Shown here one piece after another: positions 44,514 through 55,559 of a stretch of 64,000 bases of DNA (the first letter of the stretch is position 1; each line of letters opens with the position of its first letter). The DNA comes from Helichrysum umbraculigerum (taxonomy: Eukaryota; Streptophyta; Magnoliopsida; Asterales; Asteraceae), in the NCBI GenBank assembly GCA_949592205.1, contig CATIUR010000004.1:66437837-66501836 (forward strand), written 5' to 3'. Under the pieces are notes generated by a model. It had not been told where the DNA came from and searched no databases. It was given only the letters and a program-made list of their open reading frames with translations. A program made the position numbers and the translations under genes.

Positions 44514-46807
44514 CTGGTCTTAAGACCTATTTCTAGGCTGAAGCAGTGAGTACTGCCTGCTACACTCAAAATAGGTCACTGATTGTCAAAAGGCACAGTC
44601 AGACAGCATATGAGCTATTAAGGGGGAGAAAACCTGATATAAGTTTTCTTCTTGTTTTTGGTAGTACCTGCTACATTCTAAACAAAAGAGATCACTTAGG
44701 AAAGTTTGATCCCAAAGCTGATGAAGGAATATTTGTTGGTTACTCAATCATCTCTAAAGCTTTCAGAATTTATAATAAACGAAGAGAATGTATTGAGGAA
44801 TCAATGGATGTTACTTTTGATGAATCATATGATGAGTCACTCACTGATCCAAAAGAATATGAAAATCTTGTTTTTAACAAAATGGATAGTGACTTATCAA
44901 ATGAAATCAAATCAAATGATAAGGAATATAAAATTTTCTCATCTGATTCTGAAGGTGAAGATCATATTCCTGAAATAAATTCCAGTTCTACTTTAGCTGA
45001 GAATAATTCAGGAACATCATCTTTACCTACAGATGTCCCATCATCATCAACTCAATGTCCAAACCAAAACTCACATAACAACAATACTCATGCTACAGAT
45101 GTTGATTTGCCCTCTGAACCCTCACAAAGTAATCAAGTCACTGCTGAACCTCAGCGAATGACTAAGTGGACAAAACATATTGATAATCAATTGATTATTG
45201 GTAATCCACAATCCAGGGTTCAGACAAGATCAGCAACTGCTAACTTTTGTTTGTTTGTAAGTTTTGTGTCTCTAATAGAACCAAAGAAGGTTGATGAAGC
45301 ACTTACTGATCATCACTGGATAGCTGCCATGCAAGAAGAGTTATCTCAGTTTGAAAGAAATAAAGTTTGGAAGCTTGTACCACATCCCACTGGTAAATCA
45401 GTGATTGGAACACGATGGGTGTTCAGAAATAAAATGGATGCTGATGGTGTGGTTACAAGAAACAAAGCTAGACTAGTTGCACAAGGTTACTGTCAGCAAG
45501 AAGGCGTCGATTATGACGAAACCTTTGCACCGGTAGCTAGGCTTGAAGCAATCAGGCTATTTCTTGCTTATGCAGCTCACAAAAAGTTTAAAGTATATCA
45601 AATGGATGTGAAAAGTGCCTTTCTGAATGGCAAGCTGCAGGAAGAAGTGTATGTCAAGCAACCACCTGGATTCATTGATCCAAAACATCCGAGTTATGTT
45701 TACAAACTTGATAAAGCCCTGTATGGACTAAAACAAGCTCCCAGAGCGTGGTATGATACTCTCTCTGTCTACCTGATAAAATGTGGCTACATCAGAGGCA
45801 AAATTGACAGCACATTATTTATCAAAAGAGATAAGAGAGATGTCATATTAGTCCAGATCTATGTTGATGATATCATTTTCGGATCTACTAACAGTGACAT
45901 GTGCAAGGAATTTTCTGATCTCATGACCAAAAGTTATGAGATGAGCATGATGGGTGAATTAACATTTTTCCTTGGTTTGCAAATAAAACAAACCAAAACT
46001 GGAATTTTCATTAGTCAAGGAAAATATGTTAAAGATCTGTTAAAGAAATTTAAATTTGCTAATTGCTCAACCCTTGCTACACCCATGTCACCTGCAGTAA
46101 AGCTACATGCTGATCCTGATGGTAAATCTGTAAACATTACTCCTTACAGAGGAATGATCGGGTCGCTGCTGTATCTAACTGCTAGTAGACCAGACATTAT
46201 GTTTGCTACATGTCTCTGTGCTAGGTATCAAGCTGATCCTAAGGAATCACATTTGCTCGCTGTCAAAAGGATATTCAGATATCAGAAGGGTACTCCTAAT
46301 CTTGGTCTCTGGTACCCATCTGGTTCAGACTTCTCCCTGAAAGGATACTCTGATTCTGATCATGCTGGATGCAAACTGGATAGAAAAAGTACATCTGGTA
46401 GCTGTCAATTTCTTGGAGAAAAGCTAGTAAGCTGGTCCAGCAAGAAACAAAACTCAGTCTCAACTTCAACTGCTGAAGCTGAATATGTTGCTGCAAGTGC
46501 CTGTACTGCTCAAATTCTCTGGATGAGAAATCAGCTTGCTGACTATGGCTTTGACTTCAATGAAATACCAATCTACTGTGATAGTCAAAGCCCTATAGCC
46601 ATTGCCAACAATCCAGTAATGCACTCAAGGAAAAAGCACATTGATGTCCGATATCATTTCATCAGGGACCATGTGATGAAAGGTGATATTGAATTGCATT
46701 TTATTCCAACTGATTACCAACTCGCTGATTTATTTATAAAACCTTTAGATGAGAAAAGATTAAATTTTCTTATCAGCGAGCTTGGTATGTTAAACTTAAA
46801 TGACTAG
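44514..46807 (+). CDS. Copia C pol, 3' half: end of integrase, reverse transcriptase, RNase H
   Basis: Resumes inside integrase. By family pattern a tryptophan just before AEAVSTACYTQNRS is replaced by TAG at 44535. The frame is then open to the stop at 46805. Motifs in order: AEAVSTACYTQNR, ELLRGRKPDISF, a variable acidic/serine linker (about 44880-45130), RT start ELSQFERNKVWKLV, TRWVFRNKMD, QMDVKSAFLNG, YGLKQAPRAWYD, catalytic YVDDI near 45860, RNase H with YSDSDHAGC near 46344, TAEAEYVA and DSQSPIAIANN, and the end KPLDEKRLNFLISELGML. RT and RNase H look catalytically complete. Without gag, protease and an intact integrase the element cannot move by itself. About 60-70 bp of integrase appear lost at the Athila junction. 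Confidence 0.9.
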
Positions 46808-47752
46808 CTCAGCTATCAAGCTCAGTTAGTTATTTTTTGTTTAAAGGCTTCATTTTTTTAAAAAAATTTTGAGTATCTGTTATGTCTTTATATGACCTAT
46901 ATTATCATTGTCCTATATTTTTTTTGCTGATTTAGTTAGTATTCTAAGTTGTAACTAGATCAGTGAAAGATAATATAGTAAAATATTACATAGTTCATAT
47001 CAGACATAATCTATACTCATTTAAAAAAAAATAAAAAAAAATAATAATAATTATTATTTTTCAGAGACCTATTCTTTAGCTGATCTTGTTAGTATTCTAA
47101 GCTGTAACTCTTTCAGCGAAAAATAAGTCTCTTTAAATTTTATTTTAAAACAACACTCATACTCAATGAATAAAAATTGATTCATATTTACCAGTGATCA
47201 AATCTCTCTGACTTAGTTAGTATTCTAAGTTGTGACTAAATCAGTGAGATAACATCTCAGGCAAATTGAAAATTATGATTAGTATTTTTTGAATATAAGT
47301 GTTATTTTTTTTACATTCAGGAACTCCCTGATTCTTTCATCATTATTTGAAAGGATGTGTCACAAAATTGCACCTCTGACACTATTTCTTCCTTACATCA
47401 CATATACTTTTCCGGCGCACCTCTCAAATCACCATTAATACCACCAAGCTCCACAATCATCACCCCTATCCCATTTAACATCATAAATAATCACCCCTAC
47501 TTACCACCATCATCAACCACAACGTTTCATTTTTCACCACATACTTCTCACATAACTTCATTATAAAACCAACCCTTCACCTCATTTCACAAATCACCCA
47601 CTGTCTGATCATCTTCTTATCACTCTGTTATTTAAAAAAAAAAAGGAAGAATGAGTGTTAGCAAGATCAAAATCATTTCTACAAATCATTTCTACAAGTT
47701 CAAAGCTTTTTCAAGCCTATGTAGAAACATAGATCTTGCTAAAACTTCTTAA

Positions 47753-47787
<35 letters not shown>

Positions 47788-47865
47788 AGAGCACTACAAA
47801 GTTTTTACCATTGCTCTCATTTTTTTTTTGGGATCTCTGTGTCCCAGCATGTAACTTTTGTACAT
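46808..47865 (+). other. Copia C 3' non-coding region with long A run
   Basis: AT-rich region holding the three stem-loops, a TA/AAT run (47024-47060), a CCACC-rich stretch (47430-47600) and a 33-bp A run (47754-47786). ORFs here are short and not conserved with anything I recognise. Confidence 0.6.
46927..47244 (+). other. Three conserved 37-nt stem-loops in the copia C 3' region
   Basis: Units at 46927-46963, 47081-47117 and 47208-47244 all start CTGA, contain GTTAGTATTCTAAG and end TCAG. Arms such as CTGATTTAGTTA and TAACTAGATCAG pair, with mismatches. The spacing is 154 and 127 bp. The conserved centre and pairing arms suggest an RNA structure or repeated cis element. Confidence 0.65.
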
Positions 47866-48468
47866 ATGTCTGATTCTGCCCCCATAACGACCATATCACT
47901 GTCAAAACCTACAGTGATCAAAAATGGTCAACCACCATCCCAGAACACTTTACCACCCTCTGCAAGAAATCTCAAAAGAAAGACGTCTTCGGACGCCAAG
48001 GATGAAACAGGGTCTGAACGTTCAGTCACTATGGGCATTCTTAATAAAATCATGTTTTCAAATCTCAAACTTTTATCGAGTCAACCCATGAGCCACTCAT
48101 TACTCTCACAAAAGAATGATGTTTTAAACAAAGGGCAAGTAACATCAGTGGGTGTTAACACACTCTTCGCTGGTGTCACATCACTGGCTACAGACCCGAG
48201 CTATCTCTCTTCTCTCACTGCACCAGCTGTCAATGTCTCTCTCCAGTCACAGAGAGAGATACAAGCTGATCTCTCTGCTTTCAATGATCCATTAGCTAAA
48301 ACACAAGCTGATGATGATGAGAAAACCAATCACCTATTACATACAGTATTTCATGCTATCATCAAGGGGGAGAAATATTCAAGCGCTACTGATGATACCA
48401 AAGGAACACTGATCTACTTGGTGATATTGTCAAGGGGGAGAAAACGTGCAAATGAATGCAAAAACTAA
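47866..48468 (+). CDS. Extra ORF downstream of copia C pol, 200 aa
   Basis: Starts at ATG 47866 (MSDSAPITTISLSKPT), stop at 48466. Serine/threonine/lysine-rich, with no clear transmembrane segment, signal peptide or known domain. Some Sirevirus-like copia elements carry an extra, env-like ORF in this position; the resemblance here is positional only. The end of the frame runs through two polypurine-tract-like sequences (encoding KGEK and RGRK). It may be a relict or a chance frame; no second copy is available for comparison. Confidence 0.4.
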   Translation: MSDSAPITTISLSKPTVIKNGQPPSQNTLPPSARNLKRKTSSDAKDETGSERSVTMGILNKIMFSNLKLLSSQPMSHSLLSQKNDVLNKGQVTSVGVNTLFAGVTSLATDPSYLSSLTAPAVNVSLQSQREIQADLSAFNDPLAKTQADDDEKTNHLLHTVFHAIIKGEKYSSATDDTKGTLIYLVILSRGRKRANECKN

Positions 48469-49079
48469 TGTTGCTCATGCAACAAATCGCTGATACTTGG
48501 AAATCATATCATTGTTGAAATCACTGATGCTATCAAAGTAGCTGATACTTGGAAATCATATCACATGTATTTCCTGTATTTGAGTTACAATTTTCTTTTC
48601 TTGGTGATTTTATTCAATATTTGTGCCACTTCAGCTTAGCAATGAATCCTTCTCAAATCTAAGTATCTGAAGATGAAGGTTCATTGATTTTCAGTCGGTT
48701 AAAGCTTCGTGAGAAGACGTCATGCTGAAGATTGTTGGGTTGAAAGTCTTAAGTCACTATCTCATCTGATCGCTAAAGATAGCAGGAATCTCTGCTATTT
48801 ATCTAATCGCTGAAGATAGTAGATTTAAAGTTTGAGATAGATTAAATATATTGTAACTGAAATACTATCTGTACTTTATATTTTGCAGTTCAATAATATA
48901 TGATTTTCTTGAGAAAACCAAAGTGCAAAACTCAGATCATATCAAAAGAATCCAAAAAAAAAATGAATGGATCACAAGTATAAAGTCACTGAATGTTTAA
49001 AATCTTAAACACTGACTATAAACTTTCACAGCAACAAGTTTGTCTAGGGAGCTTCAATCACAATCATTTAGGGGGAGAT
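48366..49079 (+). other. Multiple polypurine tracts of copia C
   Basis: AAGGGGGAGAAA at 48365-48376 and AAGGGGGAGAAAA at 48432-48444 are internal tracts. TTTAGGGGGAGATT at 49068-49081 abuts the 3' LTR. Repeated internal tracts upstream of the 3' LTR are, from memory, a known trait of Sireviruses. Confidence 0.7.
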
Positions 49080-50120
49080 TGTTGAGTCACTGGTCGCTGA
49101 CCATGACAAAGTCACTGGTCGATGACCAACTCAACTATTTACTACTCGATGAAGAAATGGATTGTATCGAAGCTGCTGTTGCTGATAATGAGTTTCGCTG
49201 ATCGTCATTCATTCTGTTCGATACTCTGAGGAAGATTTAAAGCTCAACATTGGCGTGTCGCTGATCAACGTCAGCGAGAGTCTTACATCTTCAAATCAAT
49301 AAAGGCAAAAGTCACTGCCAGAATAACAACTAGTCACTGAAGATCTTCTGTTCAATTCATTCTACAAGAGCATGTTAGCTCGCAGTGAGTGAGGAGGATT
49401 GCTGCATCTTCAGGGACTATTCAATAAAGCCTCTCAATCTTCAAGTACTAAAAAGTACTGTACTTATCTATACATCAGCAAGAATGTTCCAGTTCGAAGT
49501 ATGTCCGAAAGATTACATGGCAGCAAGTGATTGGTTTTAAGGTAACGAGATATTTGCGGTAACAGAATTGGGACCCGCAAAATGTCGGTTCATCAGAGTT
49601 CAAACCAATCAAGCAGCGACACGTGTCCTTCCAAGATCCTATTTTGTAGGCGATATTTTAGGAACTCTTGTAGTATAAATAGTTCAGTGTTTTGTACTGT
49701 AGAGGCTAGTCGTTCAATTCGTGTTAATCACTTGTGTGTCAGTGAGTAGTTTGTCTAAGCACGATTTAAGCGATTCATAGAGTGAACAGTCAGCGTGTTT
49801 GTCCACTGCTGTTCATCTCGATTGTAATAGCTTAGCTAAGTGTTTGAATTGGATTAACTTTGGTTAATCCATTCCGCATTCAACACTTGTGAATTTTATG
49901 ATCAATACAATTCACCATTTTAGCTATTATTACATTGTTCTTTGATATTGTCATATATGTTATCTGATATACTCTGTTTTCTGTTATAACGATTAAGAAC
50001 TTTCAATTAACTTAGTTAAAATCAGAAAAAGTTTTTAATTGCATTCAACCCCCCTTTTACAATTAAACTTTACACTTTGCGATTCCAAATCACTAATCGA
50101 TAGTGATTACGGGACTCTCA
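49080..50120 (+). repeat. 3' LTR of copia C (1041 bp)
   Basis: TGTTGAGTCACTGG ... ACGGGACTCTCA, followed by target duplication GGTCT (50121-50125). It retains a 138-bp segment (about 49921-50058, including AACCCCCCTTTTAC) that the 5' LTR lacks. TATA box at 49674. Confidence 0.95.
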
Positions 50121-51264
50121 GGTCTAATTTCAAGTCTCCTTCTACGTTTGGGTTTAAACCTCCTTGGAGAATGAAGATACGTTTGATGTGTGGTGTATAG
50201 CTTTTGAAAGGTTTTATTTATTTAAATGAAAATACTTCAGTTAAATATCACACAATACAGGCAAGAATACCCGATCGAATAATAGTATAGCTTAGGTAAG
50301 TCTGAGTCTAACCACAGGGAATGGTGTTAAATTAAAATAATTAATTAAACTAAAATAAAAGTAAGTACAAATAAGGGGGGCGTGATAGTTCCGTGCGAAC
50401 AATTTTTTAAAGAAACTTAATTAACAACTTTAATTAAACAAAACAATTATAAAAGTAGTTTAAGATAATCAATGGATAAAGGATGTATTTTAGACTTTTA
50501 TTCCCTAGATTCCGGTTATCATGTAAATTTAACCATTGGATAATTTTATTGTGAATAAATCTTTTGTGGAAAGTTACCTATTCGGGTTAACAATTCCTAT
50601 AAGTTTAGATAAGACACAAAGTTCGTTATGAACACACAAGAATACCTTCTAAGTGTTGTTTACCTAACCTTATTTAATTAAGCACTTCAACCATTTATTG
50701 TGATTTACTCTAGCGACTTTGAATCAACAAAAGTCTAGCAATTATCGTTTGACAATTATCACATTAATTAAAGTACAATAATCATTATTACTCTTAACCT
50801 ATCACCGATTAAAGTTCAAGCCACAATTATCTAACACGTTAAATAATTGCAAATAACTAATTAACCAAGACAAACATACGTTATAGTAAAGATTGATTAA
50901 TCACGTTAAGTATAAATAACATGGATCTTTCGAATAAACACAATAAACATTCATAAAATTAATACTCTAACGTAAACATTCATTCAAACCTTCATCTAGG
51001 TTTTATTTGTCTAAGTAAACACAATAGAAAATTTGTTCATAACTGAAGTAAAAGAAATCAGATCCAATATTAAACAAAAGAACATTGTTAATAAGATAAA
51101 GGATCGAGATCCAAACCAAAAGCCAAACGAATCTTCGTTAGGGTTGAAAACCTTCAAACCCTAGCCTCCTTTGCTTCAAATTCGTACCCTAAAGCCGCTC
51201 CTTAAACCCTTGAGTGGAATTAAGGTTTGTAATTTCGTATGGTTTAAGGTCAGGGGTTGGCCTC

Positions 51265-51272
51265 TATTTATA
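51265..51272 (-). promoter_or_regulatory. TATA box of block F
   Basis: The minus strand reads TATAAATAGAGG, 18 bp from the nearest palindrome site. Confidence 0.6.
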
Positions 51273-51289
51273 ATATCGTGAACTGACCT

Positions 51290-51424
51290 CCAACCGTCGG
51301 CTGGACCTTTCAACTGGAGGTTGGGCTTGCTTTTTACCCAAGAAAGGCCTTCGACCCGCGTTCTTCACCGACTTACAAAGTTTGGGCCCCAACCGTTGGC
51401 TGGCAAGTCCAACCGGCGATTGGG
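51290..51424. repeat. CCAACCGTCGGCTGG-type palindrome array of block F
   Basis: Four sites: CCAACCGTCGGCTGG (51290), CAACTGGAGGTTGGG (51311), CCAACCGTTGGCTGG (51390) and CCAACCGGCGATTGGG (51409). Each is an inverted repeat around CCAACCG/CGGTTGG. On the minus strand they lie 18-152 bp upstream of the TATA box. Confidence 0.7.
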
Positions 51425-51633
51425 CCCTAAATCTGCAACATCAACTTCTCGATCCAATCCAACTCCTTTTTGGCCCAATTATCTTTAAGTCCGGTTTTCT
51501 TCTTATTTTTAGCCCATTTTCGTTCCTTTTTTATCCAGGCCACTTTTAAACACTAAATTGAAAATATAAACAAAATCAGTATCTAATAGTACATAGTTGC
51601 AATAAAAATGTATAAAAATGAGAGAATATTATT

Positions 51634-52031
51634 GGGTTTTTTGTCGAAAAAGGAGTCAATAATTCTTGTTTTTGTGTTTTCGGGTATCAAATATTCTTAA
51701 CTTTTTTAAAATGAACAACTTATTTGATAATTATGATTAAAGGGTATAAGGCTAAAAAGTTCAGAATATTTGATACCCAAAAACACGCTAATGTCGGTGA
51801 ATCGGTTAATATGACATAGATTGGAGAATGGTTAAATGCTTCTTTGGGAAAAACGAGAATTATTGACTCATTTTTCGGCAAAGAACGGTCGATTAATTTG
51901 GTACCGATACCCTTTAATCATAAATTTTAAACAAGTTGCTCATTTTAAAAAGTTATGAATATTTGATACCCGAAAACACAAAAACGAGAATTATTAACTC
52001 ATTTTTCGAAAAAAAAAAAAAAAAAAACCCA
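51634..52031. mobile_element. Foldback MITE, 398 bp, with 9-bp target duplication
   Basis: Terminal inverted repeats of about 110 bp: GGGTTTTTTGTCGAAAAAGG...AATTCTTGTTTTTGTGTTTTCGGGTATCAAATATTC (landmark, only parts shown contiguous on each arm) is matched inversely at 51895-52031. AATATTATT flanks both ends (51625-51633 and 52032-52040). A 9-bp duplication with long terminal inverted repeats suggests a Mutator-type non-autonomous element. There is no ORF. An A run (52009-52027) expands the right arm. Confidence 0.75.
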
Positions 52032-52040
52032 AATATTATT

Positions 52041-52667
52041 ATATAAATATGTAACTATTTGATGCTATCAGAGTTCAAGTAATCAAACTCTAGACTTTGC
52101 TTATGATCATGAAAGATATAGTTTTTGGTAGTTAATTTTGATGATTATTGAATTCTAAATGTGTTGTTATATTGTAATGTGATGTATGCTAGGTGTTGAG
52201 GACGTGGCTTACGTGTTTGATCACTAAATTGCAAAATTTTCCAAAAATAGCAAGATGAGTGATATGGGGGTTATTTGGGTAATGGTTGTGTGATTTCGGA
52301 TTGTATACGTGCAAGAGGTTCACATAACCGAGTGGAGTATTGGTTATATCTTATAATTGATGTTTATTGTTGATTATTGTTAGTTGTTATAAATTGTTGT
52401 TATTTGTTGAAATAAGTTGTGATTAATGTTGAATTATGTGAAAAGAGCAATTGTAGAGATTAGCTAACTTATGTTAGCATGTTGTTAATATTGATGAATA
52501 TGTGCTTGATATTGCACATAATGTTGTTGAATACGTGTTTGATATTGCACGTGATGTTGTTGTGGCACATGATGTGAATACGTGCTAAGTGGATAGTTGA
52601 ATGCGGATCCGCCTAGTGGAATTAATCTCTATACAATTTCTCGGTAGTTATTTGCTTAAGCTTATGT
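52041..52667. other. Unassigned T/G-rich flank of T3
   Basis: No gene is recognised. A roughly 36-bp tandem repeat with GTG(C/T)TTGATATTGCAC lies at 52497-52555. The last five bases, TATGT (52663-52667), are the left target duplication of T3. Together with 63334 onward it may be a decayed LTR: 'ctcactaagctt' and 'aggtacaag' on the right side are LTR-like. Confidence 0.4.
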
Positions 52668-55239
52668 TGTAACAACCGGCAAATTAGGACTAGAATTAGT
52701 GCCTAATTCTTTGTTAATACATGTAATTAGTTCTGTGTTAGGCTAATTTATGTATCGGATTATATATTGGTAAATATATACAACTTTGCGATTTGGTTTA
52801 AATCGTACGCGACTTAAATAGAATGAAATTCTATTCGATTAACACGGACGTTGGTGAACAAATGTTTATAAACTAAAATGACGCAATTAAGACCAAAATA
52901 CTATTTTATAATAACGGATAGTTATCTCGTATCACTCGATTAAAGTTACACGATTTAAAAACAAAAGTATCCAAACGTATTTAAACTAAATTATATTTCA
53001 AACAATTAAAGATTTAAAGAAATAATCTAAGTAAATTATTTAGTAACCTTCGTATTTTAAAAGAATAATTTACGTGTAAAAATAAATAATTTAACGTGAA
53101 ACGACGGAGAACACGAACACCGCATGGAGCCCGAGGACGGAAACTGAAAAAGGGAGGTTAAAACCCCCCCCCCCCCCCCCCCCCCACCACCTTTCTCTTT
53201 TTCATTTTCCACTTATCTATTCTCTCTCCCTTTCTCTTTCCCTCTAATCACCAACCATACCACCACCGCCAAAATCACAAATTACTACCATTAAACGCAC
53301 CCGAATCTACTCGACCATTTGGAAGAAAACGTTCACCATCACACGATCTACAACTTCACCTTTCCGGATTTTCATTTTGGCATTTTGTAAGTTTCCGAAA
53401 AATCCCGACATTTCTCGTTTTTGGTCATTTTTACTAGTTTATGGTTTAAATAGGCTTAATATGTTCATATGAGGGTTGGGTAAAAGAATCGGACCCAACG
53501 GAAACCGGGAAACTCGTTTTCGACTAAATTTCCGGCCATCAGACCGCAACGTCGCACCTGGCCAGGGCTTCTGCGACGTCGCGACCTACGTCGCACAAAA
53601 ATCTCAACGTCGCACTAGCGACGCAGCCCATTACATCGCATTAACTTGCGGATGTCGCACGTAGCGACGTAGACTTTAACGTCGCAAACCGAACTAGCGT
53701 CGCACTTAGCGACTCAACACCCTACGTCGCATTGAATTGCGAAGGCCGCATAATGCGACGCACACGCCCACGTCGCACCTTACGTCGCTTGCGACGTCGC
53801 ACCCAACGTCGCATAAAACAGAACCCTGAAAACTCAGATTTTTACTAAGTGTCGGAACCAGAATTTTACTACCTAATTTTACTCCAAATCCAGATTTCGG
53901 ATGCGTTTTCACTAAAGGAAAGTAGTAGAAATAAAAATTTTCCAAGCTGATCTGGCAGCTCGACCCCAGCCAGGGGCTCTGCCCCTTGGACCCCGCCAGG
54001 GGCTGCCGCCCCTTGGACCCCGCTAACCAGGGGCGCTGCCCCCGGACCCCCGTACTTAGATTCCATAAGCACATTTCTCACCAAGTGTCAAACTTGTACA
54101 ATTTCAAATACTTATACTATACGAATTATTGAACATAATAGAACATACTTTTCAAGTGCAATCACTCTAAATCGCGTTATAAGTGATAAAACTTTAATCA
54201 TAACGAATCACCAACGGGCCGAACACTTTATTACAAACGATAACGAACCAACATTTGGACAACGGGTTGTATGGACAACTAGCCTAGATGGTCTTGCGAG
54301 ACATCTACTTACTTAACCTTACATGTTTAGGCATTTAAAGGTTACGGGTTCGGAGAACCTACACGCTACTTACAGTTTTCAACTGCTTACTACTAGGCTC
54401 AGGTGAGTCTTACGGTCCCACTTTTACTGTTTTATCTTATTGGGGGAGATACATGCTACTTATTTTTCCTGAACACGAGTACTAAACTGATTTCTATACC
54501 AAACGGAATTGCATGAGTTATTCACTACTTACTGAAGTCTCTCCATCATATATCGTTAGTTATGGACTTAAGCGCGAACAGTAGTTAATGGATCCATTAG
54601 GGAAATGACCCTCCCTGCCCGGGGTAGTAGCGCTACCACGTACTGATTTACACGTAGAAACGGGTGACTATTATTTCGTTACTTATGCTTGCTCAATTTC
54701 GAGCATGTCACGGGAGCAACTGATTATTTACGGGTTAAGCTTCGATTATGAGCCTCATGGCAACGGTATAACTTGATTACTTTACTTTTGCGAGATTTGC
54801 AAATACTTGATATACGCCTACGGGCACTACTGATGAAATCTTGTGTTCAAACTGATTATTTACTGATAAACCTGTGAGATTCACCAACCTTTTGGTTGAC
54901 CCTTTTTAGCATGTATTCTCAGGTACACTTACGGAGTAGGATCACTCCAGGATTACTAGCTAGAGTCGCATGATTTCCAAACTGCATTTAACGGAGATTC
55001 TTTGGCATTATCTTTTGTAACTATGGTTATGTAATAGAATCTCCCGCCACATACGCGGACTCTAGGCTTACATATTTTTGTAAAGAAAACTATATGTTTT
55101 CAAACGATTTAATTATGAAATGTAATTATTTTACAAAACGTCTCATTTAGAGGTCGTTTGCTGTATATCTTGTGCTTTGTATATTGATTAGTAACACTCA
55201 AGTATGCTTCCGCAAATCACTAAATTTGGGGGTGTTACA
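52668..55239 (+). repeat. T3 5' LTR (2572 bp)
   Basis: TGTAACAACCGGC ... GGGGGTGTTACA. Landmarks: poly-C run of 22 (53164-53185), GTAAGT at 53387, ACGTCGCA array, GC-rich snapback block 53963-54050 with one extra 26-bp unit relative to the 3' LTR, AGGTGAGT at 54401. Confidence 0.95.
53548..53812. repeat. ACGTCGCA / GCGACGT array, T3 5' LTR
   Basis: About 20 sites in 265 bp. The motif is the same as in T1 but the order and spacing of sites differ from T1. Confidence 0.9.
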
Positions 55240-55242
55240 GAT

Positions 55243-55254
55243 TGGTATCAGAGC
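55243..55254 (+). other. Primer-binding site of T3
   Basis: TGGTATCAGAGC, three bases after the LTR end. Confidence 0.9.
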
Positions 55255-55559
55255 CTAAGGTTATAGTGAACTAGGTTGCATTTAGTGGGCCTAGACTATG
55301 ACCATTAGGCAGTATTCCCTTACTAAGCATGATTGGTTCAGGAATTACATCATACGACTTTAATTTAACATAGCCTGATCAACTATGTACAATTAAGGAA
55401 AGATGATGTGAGGTCTGAAATGGTTGTGTCGAACAGGAATGCGTTAGTTGACTCTGACCACGAGAGAACCGGACCATTACTTGATACGTGCTAGACTTTA
55501 GGCTGGATATTATATGCCTATATATATTAGCCTCGTCTTACTTACACTCTGCCACAGGA

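Larger units (their letters stand above)
14331..50120 (+). mobile_element. Copia element C, a 35.8-kb span split by nested elements
   Basis: 5' LTR 14331-15233, PBS 15236-15247, gag and first part of pol to 17544; pol resumes at 44514; 3' region; 3' LTR 49080-50120. GGTCT precedes 14331 and follows 50120, which proves that the two LTRs belong to one insertion despite about 27 kb of foreign DNA between the pol halves. By eye there are roughly 16 substitutions per 900 bp between the LTRs. Multiple polypurine tracts and a long 3' region with an extra ORF suggest a Sirevirus-like copia lineage; clade placement is tentative. Confidence 0.9.
50184..51600 (-). mobile_element. Unassigned LTR-like block F (boundaries uncertain)
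   Basis: On the minus strand there is a GC-rich palindrome array, a TATAAATAGAGG box (51272-51265), a gene-like CT-rich segment with 'aaccctaacgaagattcg', then a long AT-rich tail ending in 'accattccctgtggttaga'. That tail resembles the ends of Tat/Ogre-type LTRs near their primer site. No PBS or duplication was found, so a solo or degraded LTR is likely. The left boundary is placed at a TGATGTG motif only by convention. Confidence 0.4.

Noticed and set aside
47754..47786. 33-bp A run as the tail of a processed mRNA or LINE/SINE insertion
   Set aside because: No flanking target duplication or upstream retrogene; it lies inside the copia 3' region.
52041..52667. Host gene exon near the T3 insertion
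   Set aside because: T/G-rich, no sustained reading frame and no splice-bounded coding signal on either side.
53476..53664. Small ORF in the T3 LTR spanning into the ACGTCGCA array (also 61591-61779)
   Set aside because: The frame is not kept in the T1 or T' LTRs although the DNA is conserved; better read as a non-coding leader.
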